A DNA stretch of 52,507 nt from Bacteriovoracales bacterium (GCA_030149295.1 JASBRV010000038.1:1-52507); one strand, 5' to 3'; numbered from the stretch's first letter, positions 32,816-42,018 are shown. The notes: generated from the sequence alone by a model not told the origin. Program-made: numbers and translations.

Positions 32816-33678
32816 TTTTTATGCCACTGCAGAAGTTTCGGTATTTTTAGGGGCAGGACTTCCCAAAAAAGTTTTTTGAGAAATTGAAGGTAATTAGTGT
32901 TTTGAAACCACTTGAGGGAGGACATCTTCTCTGTCATGACCTTTTCCCCCAATTCAATTAATTCATCTATATAAGCGGTGTTATCAAGACGTGGGTATTG
33001 GGATAGGTCTAAAGAACAAACAATATCCGCATTTTCTAGCTGATCGCGAGTACGCAGGTCAATCGCAATATCCATAGCGTTTCCCATCATGGTAAAAATA
33101 TCCTTAGGCTTACTATATTTGGTCGTGGCATTGAGGTCGACACCCACTGTTATTCCAATGCCCATATCCTCAAGTGGAGAAAGAGGGACATTCTCGGTGA
33201 TGCCCCCATCTACCAGTAGCCGGCCTTTATATTCAATGGGAGCAAATATACCAGGAACGGAAACACTTGCACATACTGCGTCCACGAGAGGCCCGTGGCG
33301 AAGAACAATCTGCTCTCCACTTTCGATATCTGTTGCGGTTATAGCGAGTGGGATCTGTGAATCTTCAATATGAACTTTTCCTAGATCTCTTTCCAACATT
33401 TCTTTGATATTGTCCGTAGAGAGAAGACCTAGTTTATTAAAACCAAGACTAAAAACTTTTTTAAAGTTTAATTCAGGTGCAATTTTTTCTAATTCTTCAG
33501 AGGTCTTACCAAATGCGACATAAGAAGCAATCAAAGCTCCTATACTCGTGCCAGAGACCCCATCAATCTTTACTTGCGACTTTTCAAATGCACGAATTAC
33601 CCCTATATGAGCGATACCTTTAGCCGCTCCACCACCGAGGGCCAAGCCAATTTTTGTATTCCATGGATTCCATTTCAT
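32812..33678 (-). CDS. Patatin-like phospholipase (RssA-like)
   Basis: The 288-residue protein has all patatin motifs: oxyanion GGGAAKG (15-21), nucleophile Ser45 in GTSIG, and the catalytic Asp157 in DGG. It has no signal peptide, so it is cytoplasmic or exported by another route. Patatins hydrolyse acyl chains from phospholipids. The C-terminal 60 residues are helical. It overlaps the downstream barrel gene by 4 nt and lies 42 nt after the 691-residue protein gene on the same strand. Confidence 0.93.
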   Translation of the reverse strand: MKWNPWNTKIGLALGGGAAKGIAHIGVIRAFEKSQVKIDGVSGTSIGALIASYVAFGKTSEELEKIAPELNFKKVFSLGFNKLGLLSTDNIKEMLERDLGKVHIEDSQIPLAITATDIESGEQIVLRHGPLVDAVCASVSVPGIFAPIEYKGRLLVDGGITENVPLSPLEDMGIGITVGVDLNATTKYSKPKDIFTMMGNAMDIAIDLRTRDQLENADIVCSLDLSQYPRLDNTAYIDELIELGEKVMTEKMSSLKWFQNTNYLQFLKKLFWEVLPLKIPKLLQWHKK

Positions 33679-33719
33679 AGGATAATGGTCTCATAGGAAA
33701 ACTCATAAGAACAATGGTT

Positions 33720-35795
33720 TTATGGTTCTGAAGGTTCCGCATTTTTGCCAGGATTAGAGAAGCTTTCTTTAGAACTTTTCGCCTCTTCATCATCTCCTGA
33801 CAAGGGTTGTTCAATGACACCAAGATCTTCTTTCGCTTGTTGTTCCTCTAGCTCCAAAGTTTTAGCCTTTTCTTCTTCTAGATCTTGATGAACTTTTTGG
33901 TTAAGCTCTTGAAATTTCTCTTGCTCTTGGCGCCTTTTTTCATTAACGGGTTCAAAAATAATCTCATTCACATACTGACGTAAGGACTTCTTGTCAGTTT
34001 CGCTAATCGAATGAATCAACCCTTTGTAAACAAACTCGGACTTGTCTTTAAGATAGTCTTTTCCTTTTTCTATGGGAACCAAGTGAATCGACATTTGAAG
34101 TGGATAATCAAGGCGATAGGTTTTCATAGGTAATTCGCTATCTGTGCGAAAAAGCACCTCACTTTCACTGACTGAATTGAGAAGAACCTTCATCTTAAGA
34201 CTACCAAAACTTAGACTATTTGATTTCTTGATAAAGTATTTCTTTTCTTTAAAGTCTTCCTCTGTCAGGTTTCTATACTTCTTTGGGTCTTTTGATTTTA
34301 ACTGTTCTACCTTTCCTTTAATAAGCTTTTCAAATTTCTCAGTTTGTCTTTGTTCATAAATACCAGCGAGGTTAAGACAAACATCGAGTTCAAGACTGCC
34401 TTGATGAGTGATAATCATCGGATATTGATGACTTTCTTGTAATGCCTTAGAACTTTTAAAGTAGGAGCGAAAAAGCACAAGAATAGGATTATAATCATTA
34501 ATGCCTTTTATCGTTTCTACCAAACGTTTCACTATGTTTAACTCTTCCTCCTCTCTTTGCGCAAGGGCCTCAGTAATTTCCATGACTTGCTTTTCAACAT
34601 CATTATCCTCATGAGAGGTGTAATCTTTTTCGGCAGCAATATCTGCTTTTCTTTGGACCGCTAAGTTAAAAACATCCTCATCCTCATCAAGATACTCACC
34701 TAGAAACTGATAAGCGATAATTGCAGGTCGTTGCTTATTGATTTCTTCAAAGTCTGGTGAAAAAGCTGTTTGGCATCTTATCGAAAAGGGATAACTTGCT
34801 AAGGATTTGTCAGGATCAATCTGACCATAAGCTCGCATGGCCGTATCAACGATAAGAAGCTTCGTTTTTTTCTCAAAACTCGCACTCATGCGATCAGTAA
34901 CCCACTCTTTATGCTTTTTTTGACTCCTCTTCATCGTATCATCAAAGTTAGCAATGGCCTGTCTTTGCTTTTCTTTATGTTCTTTAATGAGTTTAATTCT
35001 CATCTTTTCTTTGTCGGCTTCGTCAAGTCCTTCAAGCTTTTTTGGATCGACAATATCATCTTCACTGATCTCTTCTTCAGGTTTATCCACAAAAACAAAG
35101 TCTAGATCATAGCTGTAGTTGAAATCATAATAGAGATTATGAGCAGCCGGATTTTTTACAATGAAATTTTGAGAGGGAACATTAGTCAGGGGTATTTCAT
35201 TTTTAAAGTGAACTTGATTGCCTTCTTTTAAATGAAAATTTCCTTCAACATGAATATAAGTAGGAGCAATGTAGCCAATTCTAAAGTCATCATAGAGATC
35301 AACTTCCTGGCTTGTCTTAGCTTTAGCAAATTTCGCCGGTTTTACCATATTAGGAAAGGCCACAGTCATAGCAGAGTAGACAATATCGAAGAACTCTCCC
35401 CCTTTTACATAAAGAAAGTCTACCCCAACTCCCAAGCACTGCTTGGTGTCCTCTTTTTTATCCACAAAACCTATTATAGGAACATTATGAAAATTAGGGT
35501 CTCGACTTAAATTTTCGGCAAGCGCCATGGTCCGCTCTTTTTCACAAGTAAAGTCCAAATAAATAATCTTTGGATAGTTCTCTAAAACTTTTAGAAAAAG
35601 AGACTCATAGCCTTCTCCCTTCTTAGGAGCAATAATGGGAAACTCCCACTTTTTTTGCTCATAGGTTGAGCGATAACGAGTTATGATATTTTGGAAATAG
35701 CCAGTATCTGTACCTACATAGCAGACGATAATGCCTTTAGAATTTGGCTTTTCCATAAGCGGCCCACTGAATAACACCGAGAAATCATTAAACAA
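33720..35795 (-). CDS. Large cytoplasmic protein with receiver-like segments, unknown function
   Basis: The 691-residue protein has no signal or membrane helix. Residues about 20-150 read like a degenerate receiver domain (GIIVCYVGTDTG, KIIYLDFT, VPIIGFV). A second Rossmann-like segment begins KKTKLLIVDTAMRAYG (about 325). Between them lies a charged linker rich in Glu/Lys, and a long coiled coil (about 640-680) precedes an acidic tail. Beta-rich stretches (NFHLKEGNQVHF, SLKMKVLLNS) may be PilZ-like, but that is a guess. The start is uncertain: TTG at 35795 has AGGGAAA close by, while ATG at 35756 is the first ATG. It looks like a multidomain scaffold or signalling output protein. Confidence 0.8.
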   Translation of the reverse strand: MFNDFSVLFSGPLMEKPNSKGIIVCYVGTDTGYFQNIITRYRSTYEQKKWEFPIIAPKKGEGYESLFLKVLENYPKIIYLDFTCEKERTMALAENLSRDPNFHNVPIIGFVDKKEDTKQCLGVGVDFLYVKGGEFFDIVYSAMTVAFPNMVKPAKFAKAKTSQEVDLYDDFRIGYIAPTYIHVEGNFHLKEGNQVHFKNEIPLTNVPSQNFIVKNPAAHNLYYDFNYSYDLDFVFVDKPEEEISEDDIVDPKKLEGLDEADKEKMRIKLIKEHKEKQRQAIANFDDTMKRSQKKHKEWVTDRMSASFEKKTKLLIVDTAMRAYGQIDPDKSLASYPFSIRCQTAFSPDFEEINKQRPAIIAYQFLGEYLDEDEDVFNLAVQRKADIAAEKDYTSHEDNDVEKQVMEITEALAQREEEELNIVKRLVETIKGINDYNPILVLFRSYFKSSKALQESHQYPMIITHQGSLELDVCLNLAGIYEQRQTEKFEKLIKGKVEQLKSKDPKKYRNLTEEDFKEKKYFIKKSNSLSFGSLKMKVLLNSVSESEVLFRTDSELPMKTYRLDYPLQMSIHLVPIEKGKDYLKDKSEFVYKGLIHSISETDKKSLRQYVNEIIFEPVNEKRRQEQEKFQELNQKVHQDLEEEKAKTLELEEQQAKEDLGVIEQPLSGDDEEAKSSKESFSNPGKNAEPSEP

Positions 35796-35879
35796 TTTCC
35801 CTATAATCAGTTTAAGGTAAAGAAAAAGACTAGGAAAGGTTAAAACGCAAGGTCTTGATATCTCTTAATTGTTGAATCT

Positions 35880-36305
35880 TTAAACTTCAAAGTCATCATA
35901 GGTTTGACCATATTTCTCGTCATTTTCCCGAGAAAAATACTTTCTTACGAAGTATTGGCCTGACCTGATGGTAGCAATAAAACCAAGTTCTTCTAGCTTT
36001 CTTAGTGAGTGGTAAATATCATCGATTGAAATTTTTAAGTTTTGAGCTATCTCAGTATGGGCCATTAACTGACTAATTCCAAACTCCTTATAGAGGTTGG
36101 GACGGCACCATACTCTGCGATAAAGGTACATAAGAACCAAAACCTCAATGCGGTTTAATTTATAATCAACTAGGATTTCATCAAAAAATAGGTCAGGTAT
36201 TTTTGAGGTCGTCGGTACGAGGTGTTCTTTACGTGTATTGATCGTTTCATCATTTGCATTTTTTCTTGGCTTATGTCCTGCAATGATCTCGTGAATATCA
36301 ACCAT
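35880..36305 (-). CDS. Winged-helix DNA-binding protein
   Basis: The 141-residue protein contains a helix-turn-helix segment: a helix with LNRIEVLVLMYLYRRVW, then MAHTEIAQNLKISIDDIYHSLRKLEELGFI and a beta-wing (ATIRSGQYFVRKYF), as in MarR/replication-initiator-like winged helices. The ATG at 36305 has GGAGG at 6 nt. The first 40 residues are basic and polar. The Shine-Dalgarno lies in the loop of a perfect 8-bp hairpin that includes part of the start codon. It may regulate itself or the 691-residue gene 84 nt downstream. Target unknown. Confidence 0.82.
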   Translation of the reverse strand: MVDIHEIIAGHKPRKNANDETINTRKEHLVPTTSKIPDLFFDEILVDYKLNRIEVLVLMYLYRRVWCRPNLYKEFGISQLMAHTEIAQNLKISIDDIYHSLRKLEELGFIATIRSGQYFVRKYFSRENDEKYGQTYDDFEV

Positions 36306-36324
36306 TCTCAACCTCCTTGAGAAT
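36304..36324 (-). promoter_or_regulatory. Hairpin with the Shine-Dalgarno in its loop
   Basis: On the minus strand ATTCTCAA, loop GGAGG, TTGAGAAT form a perfect 8-bp stem. The loop is exactly the Shine-Dalgarno, and the last two stem bases are the AT of the ATG start. It could gate translation, or as a DNA palindrome serve as an operator for the winged-helix protein it precedes. Confidence 0.7.
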
Positions 36325-36433
36325 CTACGGCATACCCCTTTTTCAGTTACACCATTCTTTGTTTATAATGCCACATTTTTCCTATTGACTCCAATGGGGT
36401 TATGACTGTGGAAAAATCTGCCAGAGTAAAAAA

Positions 36434-37732
36434 CTAGGGTAATTTTAAATGACTAAGTAAATGAGCATAAATCATTAACTTTCCCCTATCCTTTGCCTGA
36501 AAGGCCTTGTCTTTGATGAGTTCTTCAAACAAGTCCTTACCTTCAAGAGAACTAGGAAGAATTTTATAAAGAAAGAGAAAGGTTTTATAAAGGGATGGAT
36601 TAATACGACCTAGAGGAGCTAAAACCTCTTTTGAATTCTTGCTCATGAATTGATGAAAGCTTAAAAGGCGTTCTACTGTTTCATTTTTTATAAAGTCTAG
36701 AGGATTAAGTTCAATCAATTCTTTAATCTCATTGATCGTCAATCCATCAAAGGCAATGAGTGTTTTTTTAAACTGAGTATGACCAGAGATAAGACCGGCT
36801 CTTACCTTAGCGAGTTCACAAAAACTTTTTAACTGAGTCTCACTACATTCAACCCCATAAATAAGAAAAAGCAGCACTTGCTCTGCATTCATTAACTTAA
36901 GATGGTACTTTCCTAAACCTTTAAGAAAAGAAATTGTTTTCAACTTTTTCGAGATAGCGACATTATGTCCTTCCACTAAAGTAAAAAAGGTATCAACAAA
37001 TTGAAAGAAGTCACCTTTAAAGGCTTCCCGAAAAAAATAATATTCTGACAACTGCTCAAGATTAAAATTAGAAAACTCCTTAACAATCTCAGGTCCAAAG
37101 TCACAATCAAAGCGATGATGAAAGCGAACGGCGCGGCAAAATCGCACAGGGTCTTTTGAGAAGTCTTCACTACATGGTTTTAAAACACGATTCTTTAAAT
37201 CTTCAAGTCCACCAAAAGGGTCAACGAAAATAAACTCATCTTCCGTCTCAGGGGAGCGAAGCTCTATACCTAAGGCATTAATTGTGAAGTCTCTTCTTTT
37301 AAAGGTTTCTTTATAAGGAGCCTGACTTACCAACTGTGCAAGAAAGTCACTATGTCCATAGTCGGATTGCTTGTTATAAATTTCCTTTCTGGCCGGTGCT
37401 AATTCCACATCATATGGCCAGCCATCCCAGCTAATCCTTAATATGGAAAAGGAAAGAAACTCAACTTTATGACCATATATTTCACGAAGTCTTTCTCCAA
37501 GACGATTAATGCGAAAGGCCCAATCTTTTTCGTCATATTCAAAAGTATGACGAAGTTCAAAATCTAAGTCATGAGAAAGTTCACTTGTGACAAGCCAATC
37601 TCTTACAGCTCCTCCAACAAGGGTCAAAGAGAAACCTTCCCGACTTATATTCACTAGGAGTTCGTAAACTTCCTTAGGAAAAAGCCTTCTAAACCCTTTG
37701 GCATCAATGGGATCACCGTCTCTATAATTCAT
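36434..37732 (-). CDS. CCA tRNA nucleotidyltransferase / poly(A) polymerase family
   Basis: This class II nucleotidyltransferase adds CCA to tRNA 3' ends or A-tails to RNA. The 432-residue protein has LVGGAVRD (38-45), catalytic carboxylates in DLD (55-57), the RRDFTINAL motif (146-154) and DPVRFCRAVRF, the template-nucleotide helix region. The C-terminal half is helical without an HD domain. Fusion type and length do not separate CCA-adding from poly(A) activity. Its start is 3 nt after the stop of the LysR gene, so the two are read together. Confidence 0.9.
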   Translation of the reverse strand: MNYRDGDPIDAKGFRRLFPKEVYELLVNISREGFSLTLVGGAVRDWLVTSELSHDLDFELRHTFEYDEKDWAFRINRLGERLREIYGHKVEFLSFSILRISWDGWPYDVELAPARKEIYNKQSDYGHSDFLAQLVSQAPYKETFKRRDFTINALGIELRSPETEDEFIFVDPFGGLEDLKNRVLKPCSEDFSKDPVRFCRAVRFHHRFDCDFGPEIVKEFSNFNLEQLSEYYFFREAFKGDFFQFVDTFFTLVEGHNVAISKKLKTISFLKGLGKYHLKLMNAEQVLLFLIYGVECSETQLKSFCELAKVRAGLISGHTQFKKTLIAFDGLTINEIKELIELNPLDFIKNETVERLLSFHQFMSKNSKEVLAPLGRINPSLYKTFLFLYKILPSSLEGKDLFEELIKDKAFQAKDRGKLMIYAHLLSHLKLP

Positions 37733-37734
37733 TA

Positions 37735-38643
37735 TTATTCAGAAATATTGAGTGGGTTGTCCGCTTGAGTAAGGCGATCTAAAGTTGTCCTAATTCGCGT
37801 AAGCTCAACAGCGTCTTTATGATAGACCACATAGAACTTACCGTTAGATACTTTAAAATCAAGTAGGCTTCCGACTTTGTCCTTGTAGTAACTTCGTTTA
37901 AGTACATGCAAGGGAACGACCGCAACTCCTAAACCCTTTTGAACAGCTTGAAGCATATTTCCATGGGAGTTGATCACATATTTACGGTTAATCTTTTTGG
38001 GGATTTGTCCGTATTTCTCTCGACACCATTTGAGATAGAGCCCATCTCCTTCCTCTTGAAAAAGAATAGTAGGATAGGCTGCCAGCTCATCAAGTCCCGT
38101 TTCACTAGTGATATTAAATTCAGGTGTGTCAGGAAAAACAAGCACAGAAGTCTCTTCTCCAATAAGCTTTTTCTCCCCCAAAGTAGGAAGGCTCTCCTCT
38201 GGAAGTATAAGAAAATCCAGACGGTAGTTTTCAAATTCCCGCACAAGGTTTTCCTGAAAACCTAAATTGATCGAAACAATAAGATCTTTATTTTCATCAC
38301 CGTATTGGAGCATAAGGGGTGCCAACCAACTTTTTCCAATCCCCGTCAGAGTTCCGATACGGACGACACCTGACATGGAGGTTTTATCATTGGTGATTTC
38401 ATCGAGGGTCTCTTCCATTTGAGAGATAAAGTTTTGGGCTAATCCGTAAAGTTTCTCCCCTTCTTGGGTCAAAACAACTTTCTTACCCGAACGTTTAAAA
38501 AGCTTCACATCGATCTTTCTTTCTAGATTTTTAATAGACTGGCTTATGGCCGATTGAGTGACATGCAGATCCTCTGCTGCCTTTGAAAACGATTTTGCTT
38601 TACTTACGGCCACAAGAGTCTGTAATTGGCTTGTTTCGATCAT
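37735..38643 (-). CDS. LysR-family transcriptional regulator
   Basis: The 302-residue regulator has an N-terminal winged HTH (SFSKAAEDLHVTQSAISQSIKNLERKI, about 17-43) and a periplasmic-binding-protein-like effector domain (about 90-295). Effector identity is not evident. GAGGAAA precedes the ATG. It is divergent from the transglycosylase-like gene, and an 8-bp interrupted dyad lies in the shared 207-nt region, the usual layout for LysR autoregulation and control of the divergent gene. The CCA-type gene follows 3 nt downstream. Confidence 0.94.
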   Translation of the reverse strand: MIETSQLQTLVAVSKAKSFSKAAEDLHVTQSAISQSIKNLERKIDVKLFKRSGKKVVLTQEGEKLYGLAQNFISQMEETLDEITNDKTSMSGVVRIGTLTGIGKSWLAPLMLQYGDENKDLIVSINLGFQENLVREFENYRLDFLILPEESLPTLGEKKLIGEETSVLVFPDTPEFNITSETGLDELAAYPTILFQEEGDGLYLKWCREKYGQIPKKINRKYVINSHGNMLQAVQKGLGVAVVPLHVLKRSYYKDKVGSLLDFKVSNGKFYVVYHKDAVELTRIRTTLDRLTQADNPLNISE

Positions 38644-38688
38644 TTTTTCCTCATTTTTAAGCTCAACATCAAGGTATAAATTAGCCTC

Positions 38689-38717
38689 AACTAATAATCA
38701 AGCTTCAAATATTAGTT
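38689..38717. promoter_or_regulatory. Interrupted dyad, candidate LysR-type binding site
   Basis: AACTAATA and TATTAGTT are perfect 8-bp inverted arms separated by 13 nt that include AAGCTT. They lie 46-74 nt upstream of the LysR start and about 135 nt upstream of the divergent ATG at 38851. AT-rich interrupted dyads in such intergenic regions are typical LysR recognition sites. Confidence 0.5.
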
Positions 38718-38850
38718 TCATATTTTATTTAGATGAAGTCCAATTCTTATCCTTTTTCCATAGCGCATTGAGTCAACCATAATGTCATGCTACTCATTCG
38801 CTCGGAAGCCCAAGATCCAAAAGAAAAAAGACCTTTTGAAGGAGAGAGTC

Positions 38851-39882
38851 ATGAGTGCAATCAATCTCAATAAAACCCTTAAAATACTTACCTTAAGCGC
38901 ATTTGTTGCGGCTCCTGCAGTCCATGCTGAGACAGAAAGTTTTCTTAACTCAGTAATGGGGACAATTAACCCCAAAGCAGAAATTCAGGGACCCATTTAC
39001 CGTCCGTCGACTAAGGTTGAGGATAAATACGGTGATGAAATCGCAAAAATCATCATTCAAGAAGCTCATAAAAAAGCTAAACGCTTTCTCGATCAAGGTA
39101 ACACTCAAGCTTACTACGCCTTTATGGCCCTCGCACTTACAGTGCCTAATCAAGAGGGGCTTATGGTTCACTTTAGAGAAGTTCCCGCCGATAGAGATAA
39201 TTGTAATGATAGCCGTTCTACAGGAAAAGATATTGAAAGCTCTACGGCAAAAGATCAATTTCAATCAACTTTAAATGATGACGGCAGTTTTTTTAATAGA
39301 AAGGAAGCCTTTCTTGTTAAGTGTCGAAAGCTTCGTGGCCAGGACACTTACCGCCAACTTATCCTTGGTGGTAGTGATGGCTCTGATGTAGGAGTTATGC
39401 AATTATCTGCTCGATGGCACTATGAGGACTTTCTTAAGCCAGAGAAATATAAGTCTGTTCGTTCTACCTTTAACTACGCTTTTAATTATATCTCTGGCAG
39501 ATTTAGAGATATTATGGCGAACCGTGAAAGTGGGATTGTCGTAAGAGGAAAACGGGAGATTGAGTACGATTTCCGTTGCTTTAACAACAAAACTGACAAA
39601 GAGTTTTATGAGCAAATCATAAGAGGATCTTGGTCAGCCTATAACGGTGGACCAACTCAAATTTGTCGTTTCGCAGACGAAGCTTCCCCCTTTAAGGGTC
39701 ATGATAATGGTTTTGTGACCAACCTTAAAAAAACCATGGATCTCAATAATGGTGGTCTTTTCGGATTCAGCAAAGAACTTGAAATTCCTATGACTGAGAC
39801 TATGAGAAGTGTCGTCGAAGAGGTTATTACTAACCTTGAGAAGGGAACAAACGAAAGAAAGAGCATTAGCGCTATTTTATAA
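38851..39882 (+). CDS. Secreted lytic-transglycosylase-like protein
   Basis: I start at the ATG at 38851 (GGAGAG upstream) which gives a signal peptide ending PAVHA (26). The mature protein has the layout of a soluble lytic transglycosylase core: an acidic residue in PNQEGLM (Glu102) where the catalytic ESG would be, GVMQLS (181-186) and AYNGGP (263-268) as in GxMQLxP and AYNAGP of the family. The spacing between the Glu and MQL is longer than usual by about 50 residues. Four Cys may form disulfides. It would cleave peptidoglycan in the periplasm or in prey. Assignment rests on motifs and needs structural confirmation. Confidence 0.8.
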   Translation: MSAINLNKTLKILTLSAFVAAPAVHAETESFLNSVMGTINPKAEIQGPIYRPSTKVEDKYGDEIAKIIIQEAHKKAKRFLDQGNTQAYYAFMALALTVPNQEGLMVHFREVPADRDNCNDSRSTGKDIESSTAKDQFQSTLNDDGSFFNRKEAFLVKCRKLRGQDTYRQLILGGSDGSDVGVMQLSARWHYEDFLKPEKYKSVRSTFNYAFNYISGRFRDIMANRESGIVVRGKREIEYDFRCFNNKTDKEFYEQIIRGSWSAYNGGPTQICRFADEASPFKGHDNGFVTNLKKTMDLNNGGLFGFSKELEIPMTETMRSVVEEVITNLEKGTNERKSISAIL

Positions 39883-39885
39883 ATT

Positions 39886-40779
39886 ATGAAAAAAGCCCTG
39901 ATCCTTATTCTTATTTTAGGTTGTGCCTTTTTAGGCTACCTTAAATGGGGATCAGGGGATTTTTCTAATCCCAAAAACATCTCCTCCCTTCTCCCCCAAG
40001 AAATTGAAAATAAAGTTGTCGGCACTCAAGAGCAAGTCTTATCTAAGGTACTCAAAAAGGCCCAACTTAATTCACCAGCTTACAAGGTTTTCACCAACCC
40101 AAGTACGACGGCGTCTTTTTATCTAAAAGATGCGGGATTAAGTGCAAAAGAGGGAAAAGAATTTCTTAAGGAAGCTTTTGATAGCCTCAAAGAGTGCGCA
40201 GCAGATGGATGTGGACAAGTACCGGATGAAGACACAGGCTTTTATGATGCCGCAAATACTGTGGCCATGATTAGTGTCAAGCGCATCCTTGAAGCAGCTC
40301 TCCTAGAACCAGAAAACCTAGAGGCAAAAGAATGGCTCACTCAAGATGACCTAATTGATTTATTGAACGCACCTAACTCTGACGTGAGAAAGCTCTCCCT
40401 TAAAAATCTAATGAAACTTCATCCCAGTGAATCCACAATGGAGAAAGTTCTTGACCATGGAAATAAGCTCTCTGGTTATGAAGCTGGCGATTTTGTTGAA
40501 GGACTTATTCCCTATGCTAATGAGCAGAACACAGACTCTCTCGTCGATGGTATAGTTGAAATGATGGATAGCGATGACAAGCTGACGGCGATTGATGTAT
40601 TACAAAGAGCTGAGAAACTAAAAGTCAATTCTTCTCAAATTGAGCGAATGGCAAAAACACCTTGTTCTATAAAGGGAATGAAGAATCAAGAGGCAAATTT
40701 TAAGGCCATGAATTATAGTTTAAAAGTCATGGCCCAAAATTCTAATATTGAATTTGATTTAAAAAATTATTGTCCGTAA
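39886..40779 (+). CDS. Exported helical protein, probable lipoprotein
   Basis: The 297-residue protein begins with a hydrophobic segment and a possible lipobox ILGC (Cys13). The rest is helical with repeated short helices (DLLNAPNSDVRKLSLKNLMKL, GLIPYANEQNTDSLVDGIVEMM), resembling HEAT-type repeats. Two Cys (CAADGC) are close together and a further pair is near the end. It starts 4 nt after the transglycosylase-like gene without its own ribosome binding site, implying coupling. I do not recognise a family. It overlaps a convergent gene by 13 nt. Confidence 0.78.
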   Translation: MKKALILILILGCAFLGYLKWGSGDFSNPKNISSLLPQEIENKVVGTQEQVLSKVLKKAQLNSPAYKVFTNPSTTASFYLKDAGLSAKEGKEFLKEAFDSLKECAADGCGQVPDEDTGFYDAANTVAMISVKRILEAALLEPENLEAKEWLTQDDLIDLLNAPNSDVRKLSLKNLMKLHPSESTMEKVLDHGNKLSGYEAGDFVEGLIPYANEQNTDSLVDGIVEMMDSDDKLTAIDVLQRAEKLKVNSSQIERMAKTPCSIKGMKNQEANFKAMNYSLKVMAQNSNIEFDLKNYCP

Positions 40780-41357
40780 AGAAAAGAGTCATAATAAGTT
40801 TCAATTAACTTAGAGTACGTTCCTCTTCCAATAGGCATTTGGACTTGGCCTAGGTCTGAGTCCATTTCCACACTGCCCATATTTCCACAAAGATCTACTC
40901 CATCCGTCTTAAGTGATCGACTAAAGTAGCGAATAAATTCATCGTTGGATTTCTCATCTGTTAATTCTTCACAATTCATATCTTGATAAAGGCTCAAACG
41001 TTTTTGCGAAATAAAGTCATTAAAGTGGGCTTCCACCATATGGCTAAAGGTACCAAGACCAATCGTTTCCTTTTCACTTTGAATGATATCAAGGTCAGTG
41101 TCCATTTCCTCTTTTACAATGGAGCAAATATCAGGATGAATTTCCTTACTGCTCCTAATAAAAAACTGAACAAACTCATCTTTTGAACTTTCATTTGTTA
41201 ACTGGCTACAATTCATATCGAGATAGATATCAAAATTAGGGATACCAATTTGTGCAGGAACCCTTTTCACTACATTTCCAGGGGCATCCTCCCAAACAGG
41301 GGCTTTGGCCAATAACGAACTCACGCTCAACAACAATAGAATAAGACCCTTTTTCAT
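40767..41357 (-). CDS. Secreted protein made of two tandem 70-residue repeats
   Basis: The ATG at 41357 has GAGGAGA upstream; a TTG two codons earlier is less likely. After a signal peptide the 196-residue protein consists of two similar units, about 44-116 and 124-193. Each starts with DMNC, continues with (D/N)DEF(V/I)xxF, has a second Cys (DIC/DLC), then MD(T/S)DL, a G-x-GT(F/Y)S segment and ends FNDFI / YYDSFL. One disulfide per unit is likely. It is not a family I know. The gene overlaps the convergent gene's end by 13 nt. Confidence 0.8.
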   Translation of the reverse strand: MKKGLILLLLSVSSLLAKAPVWEDAPGNVVKRVPAQIGIPNFDIYLDMNCSQLTNESSKDEFVQFFIRSSKEIHPDICSIVKEEMDTDLDIIQSEKETIGLGTFSHMVEAHFNDFISQKRLSLYQDMNCEELTDEKSNDEFIRYFSRSLKTDGVDLCGNMGSVEMDSDLGQVQMPIGRGTYSKLIETYYDSFLYGQ

Positions 41358-41576
41358 GGTCAATCTCCTCTTAAAATCGGTTTGCCCCTAATATATCCAA
41401 GATGTATGCCATCTATTTCTTCTTAGTTTTAGGGACTTAAGAGGTCTCAACGTGTTCTTTCCCACGACAGTGACCAAAGTTTGGACAGCTCTATGTAATG
41501 TTTTCGATGAACTCCCACGGAAATGTTTTATGAATCATAATATTCTTATCACCCAATCAAGAACGAGGAAAACTCA

Positions 41577-41966
41577 ATGAAAGCCATTTTATTAGTAGCT
41601 GTATGCCTAATGACTTCCCTTCAAGCACGTCCACCCCATTCTGAAGAAAGAAGTGGAGAAAGAACGAGAATCTTAAAATCAGTATCCAATAGTCAAAAGG
41701 TTGCCCTGATGACTGAGGTTTCGGCCAAGATCCTTGAAACCCAAAGAATGGCCCAACAGGTGATTTATTCTTTAGGCGAGCCCTATAGTCATACAGAGGG
41801 AATGATTAGAGCGACAATAATCAATCAAATTGAAGCCCTCATTGAAGAGGCTAAAGTAAAAAGAAATATCGTTTCCCGCAAAGATATTGTAACGGAAGCA
41901 GATATCCAATCGATTGAAGAAATCATTTCTGACATCGAACAACGTTTGGAAGAACTCCTCGCATAA
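41577..41966 (+). CDS. Small secreted helical protein
   Basis: The 129-residue protein starts with a signal peptide (MKAILLVAVCLMTSLQA) followed by an Arg/Glu-rich linker and a helical domain without Cys, ending in an Ile/Glu/Leu coiled-coil segment (IEEIISDIEQRLEELL). AGGAAAA precedes the ATG. It is a single-gene unit with a clear terminator about 100 nt downstream. No family is recognised. Confidence 0.8.
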   Translation: MKAILLVAVCLMTSLQARPPHSEERSGERTRILKSVSNSQKVALMTEVSAKILETQRMAQQVIYSLGEPYSHTEGMIRATIINQIEALIEEAKVKRNIVSRKDIVTEADIQSIEEIISDIEQRLEELLA

Positions 41967-42018
41967 GCGCGGTTTCTCGTTAAAGGAAAAAAAACTCAAT
42001 ACTCCTAGACAGAGTACT

